A DNA stretch of 64,000 bases, from positions 54,863,981 to 54,927,980 of the forward strand of contig NC_083693.1 in NCBI RefSeq assembly GCF_033118175.1. Reading direction: 5' to 3'. Position numbers and translations under genes: made by a program. How positions within the stretch are numbered: the first letter of the stretch is position 1; every line of letters starts with the position of its first letter. The stretch is from Dama dama. Taxonomy: Eukaryota > Chordata > Mammalia > Artiodactyla > Cervidae. The notes below the pieces were generated by a model. That model was not told the DNA's origin. It ran no database searches and saw only the letters and a program-made list of their open reading frames with translations. This document shows positions 9,836-22,200 of the stretch, piece after piece.

Positions 9836-11629
9836 ATTAAACCAGCATACTTGCTCCCTTTACCAACTTACAGTCTAAACCAGACACCAATGTAGGGATC
9901 TAACATGCTTCCCAGAAAACTTGCAGTCAGTTCTACCAAGTTTTATTGAGTGAAATAAATACATGGGTAATGTTTCCAGGATGTACACTAAAATGCCCAC
10001 ATTGAAAATATCTCAGAGAATCTCTCTTTTTAGCACATGGTGCCATGCACAGAATGTGCTTTTAATGCAATAGTATCTCATCATTAGTCATGTTTTCATT
10101 TTGGTGCCTACAGAGTTCTCAGCAATAGCAGCATTAATAATGCCCGCTGGCATTTCTATTGGCTGTGCAAAACTCCAAGGGTTTCTGATCTTGGCATCAT
10201 CTAAAGATGCTCTCACAGGAGACAAGTCACTTGTCACAAGCCTTTGCAAAGGCACAAAAGTGTGTTTAAGCAATAGCAGCAGCAGCATTGCTCATCCAGT
10301 TTCCCCACACACATCAAAATTGCCCTCCAGGGCCAACTTATGCATGTGTGTGTGTGGGTGCACCTGATAAGAGTTACAAGTAGAAATTAAGTGATTAGGT
10401 AACTTTATTGACTCTTGGATGATGAAAACTATTTCAGTGTCTAAAACCTTCTCCATTGTACTCAATCATTTTAAGTGAAATTGAGCATGAACTTAAAATT
10501 GGGGGCCGGGGTGGGTGCGGAGATCAATTCACGATCACCGTGTTACTTAAAATCATGAGTTCTAATTGTTCAGAGAAGACCAGATTCAGTAAAGACACAT
10601 TCAAACTATGGTTGGAAGGGGGAAGTGTGCAGCTTTACCATTAGAATGGAGGCCCAAGGGAGCCCAGAACTAATCCCAGACTGAAGAAGGAGTTGACACA
10701 ATCAAGAACCAGCTCCTGGGTTCTGTTCTTCACCTCCCAACCCCAGAGTCTTCACCAGCCAGTGAGGCACACTGCCCAAACTTGTATCATGCCTCTGAGA
10801 TGAGTAAATTTAAAAAATATCAGAGAGTTAGCTCAAAATATGAAAGAATATTTAAGGGATTAGACATTCTTTTCACCTTTTTTGGTTGAAAAGTCTCCCT
10901 GCACCACCAAAGATTACTCAGATTGTCAGACACTTTGTTGATGAAAATTATTATTAGTCCTTAGCGGAGGAGCCTAGGCACCATAGACGTGCTCTTAATG
11001 ACAGATTTGAGGAATATTTAAATCAAGCTGTGGGGCATTCTTCAGCACAGAATCCAGAAGATACATTTGAGCTCCATGACTATTCAACTATTCGCACAAG
11101 AGACAGTGTTAGGAACTATCAGTTCCTAACTGATAGTTTAGCTTTCAGTGCCGGTGTCACTGGGAGTGAAATTAGGCTTGTTATGCAAGAAAGTCAGTGG
11201 TTCCCAATAGAAACATTTACATTTCTGATAGAAACAACAGAAATATGCTACATTTATGCAGTCGGGATGACCCATGTGCTACCAGAACATTGGCCCTGGT
11301 TGTTCCTCTTCTCTGGGCTGGAGATCTTGCGAGTTAGCTCACTGGTGGCAATAGTTTTATGTGAGAGATGCCTGGGACCTCCCCTAAGCAGAACTCTGTC
11401 TTTTCTAGAACTACCCTCACCCATCCCAGTCAGAACAAGCTAGACTGGGTTTGTAACCTCAGGTTTCCCCAGATGGGAGCACATCCCTTTCTTTCAGAAA
11501 CAGAACTGTAGACTAAGGCCAATTAGTTACCATCTGGAGATGGGAACAAGAGTAGTAGAATAAGGGGCCGAATCAGCTCAGTGCTTCTTTCCTGAGCAGG
11601 AGCAGGGAGAGATGTGGATGCAAACGTGA
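9836..11629. other. Unique intronic DNA
   Basis: No named repeat. Contains a short AGC repeat near 10275-10288, a GT run near 10345-10358 and an unusual overlapping hairpin at 11109-11138. The 137-codon plus-strand frame at 11030-11443 runs through that hairpin and shows no known motif; I treat it as chance. Confidence 0.5.
11109..11138. repeat. Overlapping inverted repeats (mutually exclusive hairpins)
   Basis: TTAGGAAC and GTTCCTAA pair across a 5-base loop (11109-11116 with 11122-11129). AACTATCAG and CTGATAGTT pair across a 7-base loop (11114-11122 with 11130-11138). The arms overlap, so only one hairpin can form at a time. All pairs are perfect. Confidence 0.9.
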
Positions 11630-11722
11630 CTCGAGTGCTTACAGGCACTGCTTGCTATCTTACCCCAAGAGCCAGCTATCATGATTCCCACTTTACAGAT
11701 AAGGAAACAGAGTTCCAGTACA
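11630..11722 (-). mobile_element. MIR fragment (antisense)
   Basis: TTCCCACTTTACAGATAAGG then AAACAGAGTTCCAGT matches the best conserved part of antisense MIR (CCATTTTACAGATGAGGAAA then CTGAGG). The upstream GTGCTTACAGGCACTG fits its start. Confidence 0.6.
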
Positions 11723-12284
11723 TAAAACATGCTTACTATACTATCTATATTTGGCAGTTTGCGTCTTAAAAAAAAAAGTTTTATATGGGAAACAGAGGGT
11801 GTGACACTGGAACTGAAAGCTAAAATGAACTCTTGGAAGCTTTGGGAATGACATCTCTCCTCACTATTCCTGACCTGAGGGGCTCTCAGAAAAGTTGGCA
11901 GCCAAGGAAAGACATCCAATACAGTGTCTCAACGAGTTTCTCAACTCTCACGGGGTGCAAAGTTAACTCAAGGTCATGTGACTCAGTCCTCCTACAGGGA
12001 CGGATCAGGGAAACTCACTTTCTGGCCGTTCCTTTCTGGCTGGAAGCTGGATGCTCATGAACGGGGAGCAGAGCCAATCACAATGTTCTTTCCTGTGGAA
12101 CTGATTCCATTTGAATCTTAGATTTGATAACCAAGTCAAATCAACTTGCAAACAAGCAAATAATAGTATGTGTGTTGGATTCACTGACATGTATTTAGTA
12201 GTCTGACACGTCCTTCTGCCTCTCATCTAGAGAGTAACCTTGCTGTGCCCGACTTCCTCCACGTGGGAAGTAGAGATGTACACA

Positions 12285-12415
12285 TTTTCCCTCATCTGCC
12301 CCCGGGGGATGGTGAGAGGATTACCGAGACAATAAACATAAAGCTATTTGAGCTTCTTATCAAAAGGTGCTTCTGGAATACAAATTATTATTAGCATTAC
12401 CATTGTTCTGTGGTT
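12285..12415 (+). mobile_element. MIR fragment (sense, 3' part)
   Basis: TTTCCCTCATCTGCC, GGTGAGAGGATTACCGAGAC and ATAAACATAAAGCTATTTGA follow the sense MIR order of CCTCATCTGTAAAATGGG, GTGAGGATTAAATGAG and TGTAAAGCGCTTAG. A short ATTATTATTAGCATTACC tail is also typical. Confidence 0.5.
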
Positions 12416-12887
12416 TAAAACAGTAATGTGAAAAGCAAGATCTGTAGATCAGTCAGCATCCAGCATAATTTAAGTTCAATCTGGAGCTGGCTGTCTTGGC
12501 AAGCTCAGGTCCCATACTAAAGCATTCTTTTGATGCAAGCACATGTAAGGGGCCAGATGTAGTCACCCTGCAAGAAGAATAATGAAGAAGCAAGAACAGG
12601 CATGCACAGGTAACACCTGTGCAAAATGGATGTCTGAGCTCTCATTTCTTTAATGCATGTTTATATTACAAAAGTCCCACCACGGTGAAGTTGGGGGACT
12701 CTTACAAGTCTTTATTAAGTGCTTAATGTGCAGATTATGTGACCTGGGATCAGCTGGAAACATATACTGAAATTTTGCTTTGAGAAGTGAAGCACTTTGA
12801 TAGAAATTAAAGATGTGGAATCACAGGACACTCATCTTGGGGACAAATGTGAGATTTCTGGTCATTGAAGACCCTGCCCGTGGGTTT

Positions 12888-13092
12888 GATGCTCAAGAGG
12901 CATCCTGGTGTGCAGGCAAGAGCATGGGCTCTGGGATCAGACATGCCTGGATTTATTTATTAGCTATGGGACCTCAGGTGCCTTGGTTTCCACTTATAAA
13001 ATGGGGACAATAAACTCTACCTCAGAGATCACCTATTGTACTGTGTACAAAGAACCCAGCGCTGGAGCAGGCACTTGTTAAAGATTACTCCT
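12888..13092 (+). mobile_element. MIR SINE (sense), near complete
   Basis: CAAGAGCATGGGCTCTGGGA, TCAGACATGCCTGGATTTAT, TAAAATGGGGACAATAA, CTCTACCTCAGAGATCACC and CCCAGCGCTGGAGCAGGCAC give the whole sense MIR order. One of the clearest MIR copies in the window. Confidence 0.8.
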
Positions 13093-14012
13093 GTTTCCTG
13101 CTGTTTGGCACATTTCAAGCATCTATATTGTTCTTTAAATATAATCGATATACTGGCATATAAAAAATACCTAATTTTGAATACCTGAATCTAAATGCTG
13201 AGCAATTCAGAGCTGCTTTTCTTCTCTAAAAATAACTCACTAAAGGAGACGTTCTGCAATACTTCTGCAATTAGGACAAATCAGAACAGCCCCATTTGAA
13301 AAGTAATCAGGAGAATCAGCACTAAGTGAATTCCAGGAGATTCCTAATTTGTGTCTAAATTCCCAGAGATATCATTATGCTGGCAGAGCTTAAATTCTTC
13401 AACAGTTTAATCCCTCCAACTATGTCTGTGCAAAGTTCTTCCTTTGAGTCCTGAGATCACTCCAATTCTTTTCTCTTGGAGCACAGAGGTCTGATCTACA
13501 CCTGCCCCCCTGCCCTGCATCCTATTAAATGGCCCTTGAAAAAAATGTCGCAAAGGTGGGGGTGGGGAAACTTTGAAGGAGCTTGGCATATCGCCCATAC
13601 CCCAGGCGCCAGCCTTTGTACGGGAAACACTCTGGGCCATGTTGTGGGCACTGGTAGAGGCTCACAGGCTCTCATAGCAATTAGAGCCGACGGAGGTGAG
13701 GCCCCTCACCTCTCTGATCATTATGAGCCTGTGGTAATAAATACACGCAGCCCCTGTCCGCTATAAGTTTTCTTGCTCAAGGGTTGCAGAGTCAACACTG
13801 AAAGCCTTGATAATGAAAGAGTGTCAGGGCAGGGACTGGGGTGGTGTTCTTTCACATTTACTCAGCAGCCTGGATGAGACAGAGTCACACGTAACTCCAG
13901 GGACCTGCTCTCAGTGATGCGAAAGAGTTTTGCATAAGTTGGCAAAAGCAGTAAAGAGGAGAGTGGCCAACAAAAGAGAGTCAAGGGACTAGCCCTCCCA
14001 ATACACTTTCCT
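13093..14012. other. Unique intronic DNA
   Basis: No named repeat and no convincing exon. The stretch 13490-13765 is more GC-rich and carries overlapping frames on both strands (77 and 96 codons). I see no consensus splice pair enclosing them and no known motif. Confidence 0.5.
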
Positions 14013-14025
14013 CAGAATAGCCTGA

Positions 14026-14336
14026 AAGTGAAAGTCACTCAGTCATGTCCAACTCTTTGTGACCCCACGGACTACACGGTCCATGGAATTCTCCAAGCCA
14101 GAGTATTGGAGTGGGTGGCCTTTCCCTTCTCCAGGGGATCTTCCCAAGCCAAGGATCAAGCCCAGGTCTCCCACATCACAGGCAGATTCTTTACCAGCTG
14201 AGCCACAAGGGAAACCCAAGAATATTGGAGTGGGAAGCCTAACCCTTCTCCAGTGGATCTTCCCGACCCAGGAATCGAATAAGGGTCTCCTGCATTGCAG
14301 GTGGATTCTTTACCAACTGAGCTATCAGAGAAGCCC
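14026..14336 (-). mobile_element. Dimeric Bov-tA/Bov-A SINE (antisense) with 13-bp target duplication
   Basis: Antisense order: CACTCAGTCATGTCCAACTC, ATTCTCCAAGCCAGAGTATT, then a tRNA-like head (CTTTACCAGCTGAGCCACAA), then a second CTTCTCCAGTGGATCTTCCC and another head (CTTTACCAACTGAGC). The flanks are perfect 13-bp copies of CAGAATAGCCTGA at 14013-14025 and 14337-14349, which fixes the insertion limits. Confidence 0.93.
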
Positions 14337-14349
14337 CAGAATAGCCTGA

Positions 14350-17300
14350 GATGCCATGAAAAGCATGGTGGGAAGAGCGAGCAGTCATGGATTCTAATCC
14401 TGCCGAATCCTCATTTATTACAGTGTTACCTCAGGACTGTCACCATTGATTTTCCTTTTCTTTGCAAAGGGGCCAATGGCATTTTCCAAAAAATTTACAA
14501 AAACAATAGCTAGAAATTTGAAGGGTTTAAATATAGTTAGTATGCCAATTCTGGAATTTAATTTCTGGATATTTTCAAAAAAGATAAACTTTCTTGAAGA
14601 ACCTCAATAATTAATAGTGAAATTGACACTAATATAGAAAAGATGAAAAGAGTGAAAACACAGCCCATTTCTACTGTGTTTAGCCCATACTAAACCGAAA
14701 TCACATCATTCCAAATAACTGTATACATATATTTATAAGACAGATGCAAATGTTGGGTACAAAATAATGTTGAAAACAATATTACTTTCTATACACATTT
14801 TCTTCCTGAAATATATCAAGATGTTTTAAAAAATTATTACTGCTTCCTGTGATGCAGAAACATGTCTGACTAATATAGGAATAACTAAGATGGAGAATTG
14901 CCTTGGCCTCATGCTATTTTAACACCTAAATTCCCTGTTTGGGTTTTTTCATGCAGGAACAAATGGTTTCTTTGAATAGTCCTTTGCAAGCATGCCTGTT
15001 TTAATCAGATTGCTTGCCCAACGCATAAACTTAGCTGTATCAAATCAAGGTGAAACGTGGTGTAGACACTCTGAGAGTAATTTGATGTGGACCCTAAGCA
15101 AACTACAAACACTAACTTAAAGTACATTGCTCTCTGTACTTTGAAAGGAAAAGACTAGCAGCTCTGGGGGACTCAGCTTTTATTTCTCAAGAAACGGAAG
15201 AAATAGAGCAGCCATTTTTATAAGGTTGGACGTATTTACAGCATTGCTTTATTTTCTTAGCGCATAACAGCATCCATTCATCACTTGAGGGTAACAAAGC
15301 AGAAACCTGATATATGACAAATATTACGAGCTTAATGGCTGATGTCCATTACTGATGGGTCCCGCTCAGTCTTTGCGGGAGATTGGCACTGAAGGATTAC
15401 TGAGCAAACAGAGCACCTGAAAAAACTTGCAGGCCACAGTCTGTCGTCAGGGCCCCGATCGAGGGCGCTACCTGAGAACGGCGGCTCTTATCTGAAGCTG
15501 CAAACTGCTGCCATTGCCAACAATCCTCAACAAAGAGCAGCGGTCATGGAAGGCTGAGCCACCGAGGCAGGCGCCCAGGGACACTGCCTCCCAGAGCCCA
15601 GCCCCTTTATGGATCACTTGAGCCCAAGCATGAGACTGCGCTTTAGTCGTGGATGACCACGGCGACTGAGAACAGGGCTCCCGCATCTGTATGTGTTAAA
15701 AAACAAAAAGGCTCCAAACATTCTCTTGTAACACTATAAAATATTTAGCATTTTAACTGCATCTTTTAATTTCACAACCAACTAAGGAATGAGTCTGTGT
15801 TTATGTTTGAATTCTGATGGAAATCTTTGGATTCTATCAACATTTAACGTATGTGTTTTGCTGTCATCTATCTTTCTTCTCCTTTTCCTAAGAGGACCTC
15901 ATATTCCTGAGAACTAAACTTGTCTTACTGGTTTGGCCCTCAAGAAAAGTAAGTCACTGCTCTCTCTTTAGTTATTTTACTTACCTAGAAAAGATCAGTT
16001 TTCCAACCACAAGGGTTTATGGCTTAATGAACTTGTCAAATTTATAAATTCCAGGTGAAAACAGGATTTTTGAAGATTTGGTTTTACTCATTTTACTGTT
16101 TCAGCAACCAAACAAAATATCTAAAATATCTACAGATTTCCAAGAAAAAGATATTTACCTAATGTTTCTTTGTTGCTTCTGTAGGTGTATTTTATTTCAA
16201 TTATGTATTAACATTTGATTTCTTTGTTCATTTTCAATAAATTTCTTTACAATGGGCTGATAAATATAATACGTGCAAATGTTAACTTTATGACAGGAAT
16301 AAAAAGTACTAACTCTGTGACAGAAATTTTAAAAACATTATCGGAAGTTGAATTATTGGGAGTTAATACTGACATTGTATTACTATGATAATCTCATAAA
16401 TAATTAAATTCAGTGAAATGAACAGAAGTCATTTGAATTTCTGCTACTGGGAATCTGTTTTCCTTAAAGTATTTTATAGTTTTTTTGAGGTGGTGGGGGC
16501 AAGAAGGTGGAAGCAAGTATCTTCAGAGAAGAAAGGACAAGTATTAGAGTGAAAAAAGGACATGAAATTTTGTTTTGAGAAAACCATTGAGAGCTTCATA
16601 TACCTATGTATTTAAAGTGGTCACTATGCTTTCATTTTTCTGACACCTTTCCTTCCTGAAAAAAATTTAATTCTATCAATCCTCATTAAAGAAGCTGGGC
16701 AGCACTCAATACACCTTATGTCTGTCATTTGGCACAAACGCACACGAGGCAGAGTCGGATAAAAATACAATGTTAGAAAATATATAGAAAACTAAAAGGT
16801 AAGCAGGAAAAAAAAATGTTCATCTTGTTCATATAAGAATTCATCTTTTTACTATAGTTAGGTTTATATACATATTTTTTCTAGTAGAGAAAAGCACTCT
16901 ATCTAAATTAATAATTGATAAAAACAGAAAAGTATACACTAAGTACTGTTTAGGAGCATTCAAGGTGAGTTCTGCAGCTTCATGGGGTAGTAGTTAACAT
17001 CTGTTGGCCCCAGGATCTAGAGGTGTTTTTGTTAAGGTTAAATTTTCTTTCTAAAGTATGGTGGCATCTTAGGATACAAATATATTTACAGTGATGACTC
17101 AAAGGTAATAGGTAGAATAACAATTATTAACTATCTCAAAGGAAATGTCCAAACCAAAATAAATAACCATCATCAATGTTTCTGATCTATACAAAAAGTC
17201 CAATTATTTCCAAGCCTAATTTTTGAGGGCTGGTGCCATGCTCTGTTTAAATCTATAAACTGTCTATATCTCTCCTTCTGCCTTTGAAGTTGTGCTACAT

Positions 17301-18699
17301 CTGCTCTTGCCAGGTAAAATGCTGAACTTATTCTGCTTTAGCTAGTTAAAAAAAAAGAGAACCATAGATTTTGTGTTGTGAATTCACAAAATCCTTTCCC
17401 TGAAGAACTTATATTATATATTCAAAATGGTCCCTGTTTGGTTTGTATTTAAACAGAGAGTTTATTAAATTATGGATTATTGAGAAGTGTCCTCCAAAAA
17501 AGTCTGCAACACTTTTGAGGGTGTAAAAATAAGTCCTCTGTTAGAAAAGCCACAAAATATTGGATTTGGGAAATCTGGTTTAAGATGAAAGGTTAGTCAG
17601 CACACACAATCACACGATGATGACTGCCCCACTTTGAAAAATTAACTTTTCAAAGCAGGAATTTGGGAAAGTTGGACTATTATAAAATTACATATATAAT
17701 GGCATCACAGTACTGGAAACCAGAGGAAGTATAACCAAAATCTATATCACATCTTCCAAAGATAGTATTTCAGCCATAAAAGGAACATGCTATATATCAA
17801 TTTTCATTTAATAACAGAGTTCAAAGTTAAATGCAGCAAGAAATACCACCAAAAGATTTGTCCTTACTTTGTAAATTTTTCAAAATATATAGCAAGCAAG
17901 CAAATGAACACAAGCAAATGACTACAGACATTAAAACTACTGTTTATATTAGAATGGTTAATATAATTAAACCATAGAAAATTTCTAAAAGGATCCTCTC
18001 AGAATTATTGATATCTAATCTAAAAATTTTTAAAGAGAAAATTATGCTATAAGTTGCTAATTAATAATTAAGCCCATTTTTTTCAAACTGAAGTATTTCT
18101 ATGAGGCAACATTTTATAATGCACATATTATTGCATCTAACTTAAAACTACACCAGTAAATCACCTTTCACAGGGAAACATTTTGCCCTTTACAATAATA
18201 CTCTTATTCATTACTTATTACTTCCTCTATCTAAACAAAAACACTTTACCTGCCTTTTAAAGTCTAGAAATTTCTTTGATAAATCTCAGTGAAAACTTCT
18301 AGGTTTTAACAACTAATATCTATGAAGAAAAACCTGACTTAATTATAGTTAGCTCCACCAGCAGTCATTTTAAACAGAAACTGGTTTAGTTGTGTTGACA
18401 ATCACATTTTAAACTGATTCTTTCCAGATGAAAAGATACTTTTTCAAACAATGTAATAAAAATGTAAACTCAGCTGTTTCACAGACATAAAAGTGATTTA
18501 TATCACATGTACTGTGCTCATGGAGTTTTTCTCCTTACACAATGGAAGTTTTATTTTAAGGAAAAGTTAATAATTAACAGCTAGGAAAATCCCACAATGC
18601 AAAGAAGTCAGCTATAGGGGATTAGCCACCCCCCTTTGCTTTCCCACAAAAATCAGCCAATAAGCCTGGTGAGAAAACAATGTGATATTTGAAAATTAA
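14350..18699. other. Repeat-poor intronic block
   Basis: About 4.3 kb in which I can name no transposon, in a window where recent SINEs otherwise occur every 1-4 kb. Mostly AT-rich, with a CpG-containing island of unusual composition at 15360-15690. No long open frame. An old fast-diverged repeat could be hidden, but the absence of young ruminant insertions is visible directly. Confidence 0.6.
15360..15690. promoter_or_regulatory. Candidate regulatory element (CpG-containing block with SOX-, GATA- and CTCF-like words)
   Basis: This 330-bp block has about 16 CpG dinucleotides by my count, while its AT-rich neighbours have almost none. Seen: an inverted SOX-like pair CCATTGCCAACAAT (15511-15524) with AACAAAG (15529-15535), a GATA-type CTTATC (15487-15492), and GAGGGCGCTA near 15461-15470, which resembles half of a CTCF site. 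It is not a SINE. Inferred: an intronic enhancer or insulator, possibly for the PAX9/NKX2-1 neighbourhood. The 72-codon minus-strand frame inside has no carrier or other known motif. Confidence 0.4.
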
Positions 18700-18900
18700 A
18701 GAGAGTCAACATCAGGATGGTCCTTACCTATGGTGGGGGCGGGTGCAACAGTGAATAGAGAGAGGCACCAGGAAGATTCTGGGAGTGAAAAATAGGCTGT
18801 GTTTTGATCCGGATGCATGAGTATCTAGTTTGTGAGAATTCAGTGAAGCTAGACCTGTGCTTTCTGTATTATGCTATACTTCAATGAAAAGTTTTAAAAA
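18700..18900 (+). mobile_element. Old L1M 3' UTR fragment (sense)
   Basis: GGTGGGGGCGGGTGCA, AGGAAGATTCTGGGAGTG, TTTTGATCCGGATGCATGAG, GTGAGAATTCAGTGAAGC and the terminal TATGCTATACTTCAATGAAA then AGTTTTAAAAAG follow the old L1 3' UTR order. Ends in a short A-rich tail. Confidence 0.6.
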
Positions 18901-19204
18901 GAGATTGCATACTTTCTGTTTTAATGACAGTATGAATAAAATTTTAGTGTAATTAGATAAGTACTCTCCTTTTTATAAATACTCTGAGGTACAGTTGGAC
19001 TATCAACTATTCTCCCATGAAACTATTACAAGAACTAAAAATTATGTCAGTGGCTCATGTGATGAGTCCCATGCTAGTCCTAAAGAAGCAGAGAATATTT
19101 TACATTTTAGGAGAGAAAAATACATGTGAGAGAAAAAGAGCATGGTATATCCGAGGTCTCATACAGGAAATCTCCACAAAAACATGATTTTGGAAGACAC
19201 TTTA

Positions 19205-19237
19205 ATCGCTTCTCGGCCTTTTGGCTAAGATCAAGTG
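19205..19237 (+). pseudogene. 3'-truncated U2 snRNA retro-fragment with 15-bp target-site duplication
   Basis: The 33 bases beginning ATCGCTTCTCGGCC and continuing TTTTGGCTAAGATCAAGTG match the first 33-34 nucleotides of U2 snRNA exactly as I know them. The branch-point recognition region that follows in U2 is absent. Perfect 15-bp copies of TGGAAGACACTTTAA flank it (19191-19205 and 19238-19252); one base at each junction is shared with U2. No poly(A) tail. The flanking duplication shows a retrotransposition event. It is far too short to be a working snRNA gene. Confidence 0.92.
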
Positions 19238-19252
19238 TGGAAGACACTTTAA

Positions 19253-22200
19253 CAGAGGCTTGTAAAATTCACATTTCTAGCAGAGTTTTTCTATGACTGT
19301 GAATCTGTATTCTATACATCCAGTTTCCAATTATTCCTGTTAATGGGAGGCAGGCCACATGGGTAATTGAAAACCCTCAGTCAAGAGTTGGAATATATCC
19401 TCTCCCATGAAAATAGGGACCCAAGTATTACATAAATAGAAAAATTGTTCTATGTTTGAATTGCTAATAAACTGTGAAATGTCCAAAATTTAGGCCACTG
19501 CAGGGCAAGTAAAGAACACCATCCAGCTAACGATCCCCTGAAAACTCAAGCACTGGACACATTAACCTTTATGGAACAAAAGCTTAATTTTCATGTTTGC
19601 TCTATGGTGAATTTTGGTATTTAAAACTCTAAGGTTTAGTCCACCAGCACAAAAATATTTATTACTTCTATTTTTTCAACATTTCTTCTCTCATTAAAAA
19701 GCTAAAAACGATGCACAGGATTGAGTTTTGGTATCATGAATGCTGAAATGGTGCCGAGCTGTCCAACACCACTAAGACTTCCCTGAAGGAAATATCTTTG
19801 CCCTATCACAGAACCTCCCCACCTTAGACTCCACATCTTAAAGGCAGTCCTCTCTGGTTCTCTCTTTCTAAAACTCCTCTTTCATGTTCTGATTTGCGAA
19901 ACCTTGTCTTCCTGTAGTGTGCCCTTACCCTCTGAAATGAGGTCTTATACCGGCTTGATTTTTGCGGTTCTTTTTTTCCAAATCTGAGTAAAATAAAAAT
20001 ATCATCCTTAAGCATACATACACATGCACAAGATCTGGATGGAAATAGACAACATATAGGCAAAGATATTGTGATCTGATTATCCCCCTGGAAATCTCCT
20101 ATTAGTTATTTACTGAGAGAAAGTAGAGGCAAGGTGTTGGGGGAAGTAACAAGGATAGAGGAGGTAGGTAGGCAAATTGCTTTTGGTTCTGGCAAAGTTA
20201 CAGGAAAATCTGAACAAACAGAATCAATGGGAGAACCTCAGGTACTTAATTCTAAGCAACAAGGACGCTAATATGAATACATTATTCTGTATTAGCTCCC
20301 AGTCAGCCTGAAGGAGAAGAAGCCTTCCCACATTGCTCTACTGGCTGCTGTCTCCCCCCACCCCAAAGACACACAAAAAATCCCCCAGCATGAATACCTT
20401 GATGGTCTCATCCACCTCATGTTAAGAATTAAGGAGAAGGATAAGCATATATATATGACGAACTCAAAGTTAAGGGACCAACTGTTTTCAGAGTTACTTG
20501 TGTACCCCAGGGTCAGATTCAACCCTCAGAAAGCCACGTGCAGTTTCCATAGAAATAACTATAAACATCAAGCAGGAAAAAGAGCTGCAGTCAGTCTCTT
20601 TCTCTGTATTGACATATGGCCTTTATTCTTTCCTGGCTTTATCTTTTGAGTGGCAAGTTTTGGCTTGGTTTTATTTATACAATGGAACTTCATCAACTCA
20701 CACACACCTTCAAGAGAACCAGAGTAAAATACTCATTGTGAAGTTCAGCAAAGAACTAGAAAAAAACGGCAAGAAGAAACAAATCAAAGAAGTTCATGAA
20801 ACACATTTATTTTATTGGGCTATGAAAAAAATACAGACTTGGAAAGTGAATATGATGTAACTTCAAAGGCAAATAAATAGTTAATAGAGATGAAGGTGTC
20901 AATCAGCAAGCATCAAGGCAAACATGTGAAAATAAAGGTCTATGGCCAAGTCTGGTGGAGATAAAATACCATGCATACAATCAGGGCAGGTGTGCGGAGT
21001 GTGAACAGGGGTGTAGGATGGAATAAGAAGTATTTTCTAGTTAGTGATGTTTACTTTTTAATTTCTCCCCAAGAATGGTTTTTATTTCCTCAAAAGAAGA
21101 AAGGAGAAGAAAATGAAACTTCTACTTTAATAAAATTTAATAAATCACAATGCGTCTAGCAGACACACAATACCAGTTTCTAACACGCTTGTTTCAGACT
21201 GAAACAGGGTTAGAAAATATGATTATGTAATGGATCAAAAATTTAATTGTAGACCTGCTTATTGGTGATGCATAAAAACATACTAGTAAAATAAGACTCT
21301 TGATCAAGTAGTAAAAACTAAAGCTATGTTTATGTCAGTGGATCAGTGCATAGCATTGACCAAAAAATCAACAGTATAAAAATCTCATAAATTTAAAATA
21401 ATCTAAGTTTTACTTTAAGCATGAATTTATGCATTTGCTATATTTGTTTTTACCATACACCATGCTTACATTATTGGAGGCCACTGGGCCATTCTGGTGA
21501 AAAGTTTATTTATTACAAAGGGAAAAGAGGAAATTCCCAGGTCACCCGACATGACTCCAGCTTATTATAATACCTTAAAGATACAATAACATAAATTAAT
21601 CTATTTAAACTGTTCTTTTTGTTATGGGGGCTTTCGGGGAAACTGCTTTTTAAAAAATGAAATTGGAACATGATTTTAAAATGCTGCTGAGTGGTATACA
21701 GCTTGGAAAATGGATTTTAACTTTGTTATTAGGTCCTAAGGATCATAAATAAAGTGGTCAGTTTGGTCAATTTGTTACAAGCAAACCAATCCATTCTGAG
21801 CACAATTTTGCTCCTGGCAGAGTTTTATTGTGTTCCGTGGCTCCTTAGGTCCAGTTCTGAAGTCTAGCTTCATGTGGTGAGAGTGCAGCATACCTCGGAC
21901 CATAATTCTGTTTGCCCAGCAGATTCTAATGAAGGTCCAGACGTCTTCAAGAAAGTGTAAAATAAAATGAAAATTGTTCAGACTTAGCAGGCTGCTAGAG
22001 GTTTTTGGTTTGGGTTTTAAAGGAAGAATGGATTTACAAGTCGTTACTGGTAACCTCTAGATTCTAATCGCAGAAGCCCAAGACTGCATGTGGGTATGTG
22101 AAGCGTCTGTGTAGTGTGACTCACACACCATGATGAAGCCTGTCAGCCGTTCCTGGGACGATACAGTGGTAGCCGACTGTTTGCCAAGCCAAGATTCCTG

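Noticed and set aside
11030..11443. 137-codon plus-strand frame
   Set aside because: No motif, no splice context, and it passes through the quasi-palindrome at 11109-11138.
15900..15960. AAAAGTAAGTC on the plus strand, resembling a splice donor
   Set aside because: No acceptor, no reading frame of note and the wrong strand for SLC25A21; a six-base donor match is common by chance.
19205..19237. Functional U2 snRNA gene
   Set aside because: Only the first 33-34 of about 190 nucleotides are present, with no Sm site and with retro-insertion duplications.
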